This document shows, piece by piece, positions 57,663-64,000 of a DNA stretch of 64,000 nucleotides. The stretch covers positions 31,974,956 to 32,038,955 of the forward strand of contig OY997594.1 in NCBI GenBank assembly GCA_963921825.1, given 5' to 3'. The position numbers and the translations under genes are program-made. How positions within the stretch are numbered: the stretch's first letter is position 1; the number at the start of each line of letters is the position of its first letter. The notes under the pieces were generated by a model that had not been told where the DNA came from, searched no databases, and saw only the letters and a list, made by a program, of their open reading frames with translations. The DNA is from Erodium maritimum (taxonomy: Eukaryota > Streptophyta > Magnoliopsida > Geraniales > Geraniaceae).

Positions 57663-57832
57663 TGTAAAACCCGCTTCGCTTCAAAAGGGTATTAAATTGC
57701 AATCCGGAAACCTTAAGGTAGGTTTTAGAAACAAGTGCAAAAAAATAAAAAATAAAAAAAAAATAATTATGGGTCGGACCGGGTCGGACCAGCAGACCCG
57801 GCCCAAACCACCGACCCGGCCCAAGTCCACCC

Positions 57833-57840
57833 TATATAAG
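57833..57840 (+). promoter_or_regulatory. TATA box of the LTR promoter
   Basis: TATATAAG, 170 bp into the LTR, follows a 'GGGTCGGACC' repeat and precedes a 'TTAGGGTTCAGAAACCCTAA' inverted repeat. The same box is at 63919-63926 in the 3' LTR. Confidence 0.65.
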
Positions 57841-60824
57841 GTGGCATTAGGGTTCAGAAACCCTAATACCCACTCCCCCTCTCCACGCCGCCCCTCTCCT
57901 CTCCGAACCCGATCCTCTCCCTTCCATTTCTCCGGCGACCTCCATCTTCTCCGGCCGACATACCAGCTTCGGCTCCTTCTTCTCCGTCCACCACCACCGA
58001 GCCCGACAGCCACCACCCGTCCTTCCTCTCCGGCCCTCTCAACGCCACCGCCCGTTCAGCCACCACGCCGCCGTCTCCTCCTCTCCGTCCAACCGCGCCG
58101 CCGTCTTCTCCTCATCGTCCGTCACCGAGACCTCGCCCGAGCCATTCTCCCTTCGCCATCGCCACCGGCGAGTACGCCGTGCGAGTCGGCGCCGGCGTTT
58201 CCCTCACTCGGATCCGAGCCGCCGCCGTCTTCGAGGGTAGCAAGGCCGGAGCTGCCTCGCCGTCGCCAGAGACGGGACGAGCTCGCCGGACCTGTTCAGA
58301 TCTAGGGCGGGACAACCGTGCTCCGCCGTCCCCCGGCCGCAACCACCTCCGCCGGCCACCCCCTCGAATCCGAGGCCGTCGTCCCAGATCTGAGACGGGT
58401 GACAGGCCACCGAGCTCCGCCGTGCCCCGCCGTCCTTCCCCCCCCACGTGAGGTTCGTGCCTGGGGGTTTAGTCGCCGGCGACGTATTCGCCGGCGGCCG
58501 GTTTATTTTCTGTTCGTTCGTCCTTTTTTTATTTAGCCTCTGTGTTTCGTCCCGAGCTGTAGATTAGAGTAGGTTTGTGAAAAACGACGGGAAGTACTGT
58601 AACTACAAAAAATGAAGTAATGAAACAGTTTTGATTTAAAAGTTATTTGTGTATTTGTGGAACGAAAATGATTGAAACCGAAATCTATTTTCTTGGATCT
58701 GGTCATGAGGAGCAATGGTTGAAACAGAAAAGGAAAAAGGGATTTGAAATAAAATGGGATTAACATAAATTTGGTTTTAATAACGGTTTTAAATCGAGGA
58801 GTTGAGAATCAGATTTGTTAGGAAATAAACTTAATCGTCGGAAACAAAACTTGAGTTTTAGAAAATCGATTTAAGGGAACAATCAGATTTGATTTAAAAT
58901 GGATCTTGGTCCGTTGAGCGTGGAACGAATAATCGGGCTGTTAAAATGGACTGCAATTCGGGTTTAAAAGGGAACAAAAGCAGACCGTTGAATCGGACCT
59001 CGGGACTCGTGCATTGGGACTGTGCCTCGCATGCACCGGTTTCGGTGCTCGGGTACTCCACCCGATTCACCGTGACCCCGCTTTTATCCCGCTCGAGTTT
59101 AAGGGACTACTGTCGGTTTTTAAAATGGTTTAATCGCGACCTTTAGATTAACCTGGGAACCGCCTCTAATTTATGGCTTTCTTGTTATCCTTAGCGTCCG
59201 GCTTCGATCGAAGTGAAGCCCGGAGGTAGCGAGCCAGAACGTCAGCAGCTAGGAAGCGTAGCGGTTGCTCTTCAGTTGAGGTAGGGAAAAGTAGCCGGAT
59301 CTCGGCCCTGACTGGGGAAAGTTAACAGTAGAATTGCATGTGACACCGGGGTGCCGTGGGTTAATTAGGTTTGTTTAAAGATTAGAAAAGCATGATACGG
59401 GATTGTAGCGTTTATTAAAAAAGCGTGATACGAGATTTTAGCGTTTAAGAGAAAAGCATGTGACACTTAGTAGTGTCGTAGGAACAGAGAACTTAGCGAT
59501 AATCGTTTTACTGGAGGCATATGACCATGCCCGGAGGTTGATTGTGAACTTATCGATATTAGGAGTACTGGAGGCATATGACCATGCCCGGAGGTTGATT
59601 GTGAAACTGTTGATATTAGGACTGTTGGAGGCTTGGGTTAAGCAGGAGGTTGATTGTTTATTTTGGCGTCTTGGGTGGCCATGAGAGCCCGTGTTGTTAA
59701 TCGTGTTTAGGTGGCCATGAGAGCCCGTACTTTACTGTTGGTGTTTTAGCTGGCTTATGAGTTAGAGTCTCGGTAAGTTGCAAGCGTGTTTTATTGTTGA
59801 GTTTTGGGTGGCCATGAGTGCCCGTGGGGTTGTTGAACCCGTGTCTTTACCTTTGGTGTTTTGGGTGGCCTTGAGAGCCCGTGTACTAAGGTTGGTGTCT
59901 TTGGCTGGCCTGACCGAGTTAGAGTCTCGGGGGGTTGCAAGCTCTCTTTAGCTGGCTTACGAGTTAGAGTCTCGGTAAGTTGCAAGCGTGTTTTATGGTT
60001 GGTGTCTTGGGAGGCCGTGAGTGCCTGTGGGGCTGTTGAGTCCGTGTCTTACTGTCGGTGTGTCTTGGGAGGCCGTGAGTGCCTGTGGGGCTGTTGAGTC
60101 CGAGTTTTACGGTTGGTGTCTTGGTGGCCATGAGTGCCTGTGAGTGTTGAACCTGTGTCGTTACTGGTTGTTGATTTTGCTTGTGATTGTGTTTGTGATT
60201 GTGGTTACCGGAGGTTGGGGGCCCGCTTCCTGAAACGGGGGTCCACGAGCACACGCGTCTGCATGTTCAGACGGGGTAGGGGGCCTGCCCGCCAATAAAG
60301 GGGTCCTGGCCGCGCGTGTGTGGTTTGGGTTTGTGAGCATACTTTGGCTGGCTTGCGGGTTAGAGTCCCGGTAAGTTGCAGCATTTTCCGGCTGGCTTAT
60401 GGGTTAGAGTCCCAGTAAGTTGCAGCATTTTCCGGCTGGCTTACGGGTTAGAGTCCCAGTAAGTTGCAGCATTCTTGGGTTGGCCTGACCGGGTTAGAGT
60501 CCCGGGAGGGCGTTCTTGGCAGCTGGTTTGCGATTCTTTGTGATCTTGTTTTGGTGTGCGATCCTTTGTGATCTTGGTTGGTGTGTGATCCCTTGTGATG
60601 CTGTTTGATGTTGCGTACTTTCTTTTGAGTCCTTGGAAGAGGTCGTCAATCGTTGGGTCAGGTCTACTTTACGTGTCAGAGTGTTGAGTCGTTCGAGGAA
60701 GGTCATCGTGGGTGTTTGTTAGTCAGAGTGCTTGGGTTGGGGATGGTTTCCCCGGTGTTGAGTCATTGTTGGTGTTACTTGCTTTGCCTGCTAATTATGC
60801 CGTAGTCAGTCTGTTATCCGTGGT

Positions 60825-60842
60825 GGTGAGCGAACGCTCACC
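60825..60842. promoter_or_regulatory. LTR hairpin, third copy
   Basis: GGTGAGCG-AA-CGCTCACC, identical to 34090-34107, at the same distance from the LTR end. A diverged form lies in the leader at 61950-61968. Confidence 0.5.
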
Positions 60843-61118
60843 CCTAGCTGCTTTTCCTACAGGTACTGTTCGTGGGACGGACTAGGTGAGCTCTCGAAGC
60901 TTGTGGAGCTGGGAGCGGAGTCCGGGTTTTGTCTTTTGAGTCTAGTGACGGATACTGTGTACTTTGTCCACTTGTTAGGACGTGTTTTAAACTGTATTTA
61001 TTATTTTGTTGAACAAATGGTACTTTTAAAGAGTTTAATGAAAACAGGTTTTCAAGTGTTTTTATGTTTTAAAATGTTCGCGTCCCTAGTTCGGTTTTAC
61101 TGAAATTGGGGCGTGATA

Positions 61119-61135
61119 GCTTGGTATCAGAGCTC
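61119..61135 (+). other. Primer-binding site, tRNA-iMet
   Basis: GCTTGGTATCAGAGCTC directly after the LTR end. TGGTATCAGAGC is complementary to the 3' end of plant initiator tRNA-Met, the usual primer for Gypsy and Copia elements. Confidence 0.9.
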
Positions 61136-62267
61136 GAGGTTTCACACCTCGGACTGTCCGTCAATTAGGTGGGGAGAGTCGAGTCAGTAAAGTCCCGCCG
61201 TGCGTTGGGTACGTAGGTCGGGAACCGTGTGTAAACCCTTAATGCCTTGAGTTTTGTTTTGTCTGTGTGTATGTGCAGTACGGGGTTACTGGCATACTGT
61301 TTGTGTGTGCTGCGTGAAACGTTTTTAAGCTGTCGCGGGTCGACTCAGGAGCGCTCCTGTAGTCGAACGTGACGGTGCTGATGTCAAGTCGGTACAACGT
61401 AGTTCGGGGACGCCTGGACCGGGTTGTAACCACCTGATGTCAAGAATTGAGGTTTTGATGAAGTGGAGAAAACTTTAAAAGAAATTTGAGTGTCTTGATT
61501 TTGTGTGACGCCGTGGGCGTTTGTGTTTGACTTCGTTTGGCCCTGTGGGCATATTGTGATTGTTGTTGGTTGGCCCGGTGGGCGCTATTAGACTTTGGTT
61601 GGCCCGGTGGGCGGGTGTCGTCGTTGTTGTTGTTATGGGCACTTGGCCGGTTTGTGTTCGCGGTTATGGGTTGTAGAGGCCGTAGGCCTGGGTACGGTTG
61701 GACTGTGTTGAGTTTTGCGCTTACCTATTAGTATACTTAAGGCTTTAATAGCGCGAGCCGTGGTGTCTTACTGTTTTGAGGACGTGTTTCCCGTGTCGAG
61801 GTTCGTCATACTCGAGGGAGTACTTGAGGTGTTGTTAGCATGGACGGTGGGATGTTTGGCTTCAGTTTGGTGTTGGTGTTTTGCCCTGACTAGAGTGGTA
61901 AGTCCTTGGTGCGTTACTAGTATGCCATAACCGAGCGGGTGTCCGTGGAGGTGAGCTTAACGCTCATCCCCTTTACTACTTTTCCCGCAAGGGACGAGTA
62001 GCGAACACTGGCTTGGTTGCGGAAAGTTATAAGTAAATGCATAAAGGACTGGATGAGGGCTTAGTGTACGTTGGTGTGGTCAAAAATTGAAGCTTCGCTT
62101 ACGCGTTATGATGATTAAAGTATGATTAGCGTGAACGGTGTGGCGTTTCGTAGAAAATACGTTGGGGTAGATGTAGACCGTGTGAACGTTAGTGTCTTCA
62201 AGCTTGTCGTCTTTTTTGGAGTCCGCAAACTGAACGTTTGCGTGTATCCGTGCAGAGGATACTGTTT
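61136..62267 (+). other. Untranslated leader of the gag-only element
   Basis: About 1.1 kb without a credible gene. It contains GGCCC(G/T)GTGGGC repeats (61510-61610). At 61905-62000 there is a block that resembles the LTR segment around the hairpin ('TATGCC.TA', 'TCCGTGG.GGTGAGC', 'AACGCTCA.CCC', 'CTTTTCC'), so the leader and LTR share an ancient duplicated segment. Confidence 0.65.
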
Positions 62268-63722
62268 ATGGCTCGCGGAAGGCGCGGACGAGCATCAGAA
62301 ACACGGGGTCAAGCACCCACGCGAGGCCGGCGGGGGCGGTCAGCAGGGGCACCAGGGAGGGTGCCAGCCGTCGAGCCCGCCGACTACGCGGAGGCACGGG
62401 GCACTCTTGTCGGAGAAGACGGGAGAAGTGATGCGGGACCATCTGCAGGTACCCCTAGTGTTCCGCCAGTCGCGGACCCTCCAGTGATGACTGCCCTAGA
62501 TGAGCTTACCAGGACCGTTCAGAGTTTGGTGGCGGTCATCGCCCGCCGAGAGTCGGCTTCGCCAGCACCAGAGGCAGCCGCAGTCCCGGTGAGGGCCGCT
62601 CAGACAGAGGATCTTACCTCCCGAGCGCTACTCGACTTCCTGAAGCTCGGGATACCTGTTTTTGTCGGGGAGCCAAATCCCGACCTAGCCGAGCGATGGA
62701 TAGAGCAGGTCACACGAGACCTGGACACATTGGGTGTCGAGGATGGCCGTCGGAGAGTGTCCTTCGCGGCCCATCAGCTGAGAGACAGCGCCTACCACTG
62801 GTGGGGGCGGGTGAAGGACACAGTCGGATACGACTACAGCATATTCCAGGAGGTATTCATGGCACAGTACTTTCCCGAGTCGGCTCGGCTGGAGCGACAT
62901 CGGCAGTTCTTAGACCTGGGGCAGGGAGAGATGACAGTGGCACAGTACGAGGCCAGGTTCACAGCCTTGGCCAGATTCGCGCCTGAGATGGTGACGAGCG
63001 AGACGAACCGTTGCCTGCGGTTCCAGGACGGACTGAGGCTGGGCATCCGGAACCAGGTTCTCGCCTTGAGGATACGGAAGTATACCGACCTCGTGGACAC
63101 TGCGGCTACAGTGGAGCAGGGCGCCCGAGATGCAGCCAGGGGGCGTGAGGTCCGACCTCGGCCGATTAGTTGGGCAGGGCCGTCCGAGTCACGAGACCCG
63201 CGAAGACAGAGGACCACCGGATCCTTCCGACCACAGGCTCATCAGGATGGGTCGATACAGCAGGGGTCAGTGGCGTCAGTAGGGCCAGTCGCTTCGAGGA
63301 GACAGCTGGGATGCTTTAACTGCGGGCAGCCAGACCACATGCAGCGAGAGTGTCCGATGAACACGGGGCCGAGGGTCGACGAGACCAGGTGTCACCGGTG
63401 CGGCCGCGTTGGGCACACTATCGGCCAGTGCTATGAGCCGTTGGGGGAAACGACAGTGCGACAATCACAGCAGTCGTATACCGCGCGGTCGCCCAGAGGC
63501 CGCCCTCGTCAGAGTCAGCAGTCGAGGTTTTCGCAGTCGTCGACGAGCGCGCCGACTCCGAGACAGCAACGGAACTCCGGGTACCCAGCAGCCAGTGCGC
63601 CAGGTCAGAGGCAACCAGAGTCAGAGGCAAGAGTGTACGCAGTTAACGACTCCCGGACACCAGGAACCCCTACCTACCGCGAGACTTTTCAGGGTACGTA
63701 TCTTATTCGGGCGTTGTTCTAA
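62268..63722 (+). CDS. Retrotransposon gag protein with two CCHC zinc knuckles
   Basis: The capsid protein of the gag-only element, about 484 residues from the ATG at 62268 (MARGRRGRA; the open frame reaches further upstream but without ATG). A basic Arg/Gly-rich N-terminus is followed by a retrotransposon-gag domain ('RDSAYHWWGRVKDTVGYD', 'VAQYEARFTALARFAPE'). Two zinc knuckles follow, CFNCGQPDHMQREC and CHRCGRVGHTIGQC, then a Gln/Ser/Arg-rich tail. The frame is open throughout and ends 22 bp before the polypurine tract, leaving no space for pol. It would need enzymes from a related complete element. Confidence 0.9.
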   Translation: MARGRRGRASETRGQAPTRGRRGRSAGAPGRVPAVEPADYAEARGTLVGEDGRSDAGPSAGTPSVPPVADPPVMTALDELTRTVQSLVAVIARRESASPAPEAAAVPVRAAQTEDLTSRALLDFLKLGIPVFVGEPNPDLAERWIEQVTRDLDTLGVEDGRRRVSFAAHQLRDSAYHWWGRVKDTVGYDYSIFQEVFMAQYFPESARLERHRQFLDLGQGEMTVAQYEARFTALARFAPEMVTSETNRCLRFQDGLRLGIRNQVLALRIRKYTDLVDTAATVEQGARDAARGREVRPRPISWAGPSESRDPRRQRTTGSFRPQAHQDGSIQQGSVASVGPVASRRQLGCFNCGQPDHMQRECPMNTGPRVDETRCHRCGRVGHTIGQCYEPLGETTVRQSQQSYTARSPRGRPRQSQQSRFSQSSTSAPTPRQQRNSGYPAASAPGQRQPESEARVYAVNDSRTPGTPTYRETFQGTYLIRALF

Positions 63723-63744
63723 ATTTCGTGGGCGAAATTCCTTT

Positions 63745-63757
63745 AAGGGGGGTAGAT
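63745..63757 (+). other. Polypurine tract
   Basis: AAGGGGGGTAGAT immediately before the 3' LTR; the purine run primes plus-strand DNA synthesis in LTR elements. The related element has the equivalent GGGGGGTAGAT just before 30859. Confidence 0.85.
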
Positions 63758-64000
63758 TGTAAAACCCGCTTCGCTTCAAAAGGGTATTAAATTGCAATCC
63801 GGAAACCTTAAGGTAGGTTTTAGAAACAAGTGCGAAAAAAAAAAAATAATAATTATGGGTCGGACCGGGTCGGACCAGCAGACCCGGCCCAAACCACCGA
63901 CCCGGCCCAAGTCCACCCTATATAAGGTGGCATTAGGGTTCAGAAACCCTAATACCCACTCCCCCTCTCCACGCCGCCCCTCTCCTCTCCGAACCCGATC
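63758..64000 (+). repeat. 3' LTR of the gag-only element (start only)
   Basis: It repeats the first ~250 bp of the LTR at 57663 and is cut by the window end. Apart from the length of an A/T run and a neighbouring base it is identical. Confidence 0.95.

Larger units (their letters stand above)
57663..61118 (+). repeat. 5' LTR of the gag-only element, 3456 bp
   Basis: It starts TGTAAAACCCGC and ends GGGGCGTGATA just before the primer-binding site. The first ~1.6 kb (57663-59270), with a TATA box and a GC-rich transcribed region, shows no similarity to the LTRs at 30859 and 39323. From about 59277 (GAGGTAGGGAAAAGTAGCCGG) to the end it is closely similar to both. Confidence 0.92.
57663..64000 (+). 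mobile_element. Gag-only LTR retrotransposon (TR-GAG type, Ty3/Gypsy-related)
   Basis: Order: 5' LTR (57663-61118), primer-binding site for initiator tRNA-Met (61122-61133), leader, one gag reading frame (62268-63722), polypurine tract (about 63745-63756), and the start of the 3' LTR (63758 to the window end). No protease, reverse transcriptase or integrase lies between gag and the 3' LTR. The visible part looks whole. The first 243 bp of the two LTRs differ almost only in the length of an A/T run, so the insertion is young. It sits inside a LINE reverse transcriptase. Confidence 0.93.

Noticed and set aside
57697-58536. Long overlapping proline/arginine-rich open frames on both strands in the LTR
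   Set aside because: They lie in the GC-rich transcribed part of an LTR, overlap each other in several frames and show no domain. The openness follows from base composition.

Overview
This is a repeat-dense stretch of a plant nuclear genome, from a eudicot. It carries three recognisable host genes in an AT-rich background packed with nested transposable elements. The best clue to the lineage is an intronless LysM receptor gene of the NFR5/NFP type, which Arabidopsis and its relatives lack. I do not name a species.

Host genes. A plastid stearoyl-ACP desaturase gene (three coding exons, minus strand, 18169-19544) stands alone among transposons. A compact two-gene island lies at 45.7-52.7 kb on the plus strand. 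It holds a DA1-related ubiquitin-dependent peptidase gene (DAR1-like, 11 coding exons, one in-frame TGA in its LIM domain) and, 689 bp after its stop codon, the NFR5/NFP-like receptor gene.

Layout. 0-1.3 kb: Ty1/Copia fossil. 1.6-5.6 kb: an old DNA-transposon shell holding a LINE that has ORF1 but no ORF2. 5.6-7.9 kb: 3' part of a LINE ORF2 split by a Mutator-type element. 8-11.7 kb: LTR-like and LINE-like debris and a foldback element. 12.1-17.95 kb: four DNA transposons nested one inside another, hAT > PIF/Harbinger > Mutator > hAT, most with the target-site duplication length expected of the superfamily. 18.2-19.5 kb: desaturase. 20.2-22 kb: a second ORF1-only LINE. 22.4-24.7 kb: CACTA-like ends with subterminal repeats. 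24.8-29.8 kb: a chain of foldback elements joined at (TA)n tracts. 29.8-34.4 kb: broken Ty3/Gypsy element. 34.4-36.3 kb: FAR1-type Mutator-like remnant with a minisatellite. 36.3-37.3 kb: three more (TA)n-linked elements. 37.8-39 kb: 580-bp tandem repeats. 39-43.1 kb: a LINE endonuclease region split by a solo LTR. 43.4-52.7 kb: LINE debris, then the gene island. 53.4-55 kb: decayed Harbinger transposase. 56-57.2 kb: Gypsy fossil. 57.2 kb to the end: a young gag-only LTR element inserted into a LINE reverse transcriptase.

The three long LTRs (30859-34383, 39323-42840, 57663-61118) share a repeat-rich 3' half. The third has an unrelated 5' half, which suggests promoter exchange within one non-autonomous Gypsy family. 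All assignments come from reading the sequence; no database search was run.
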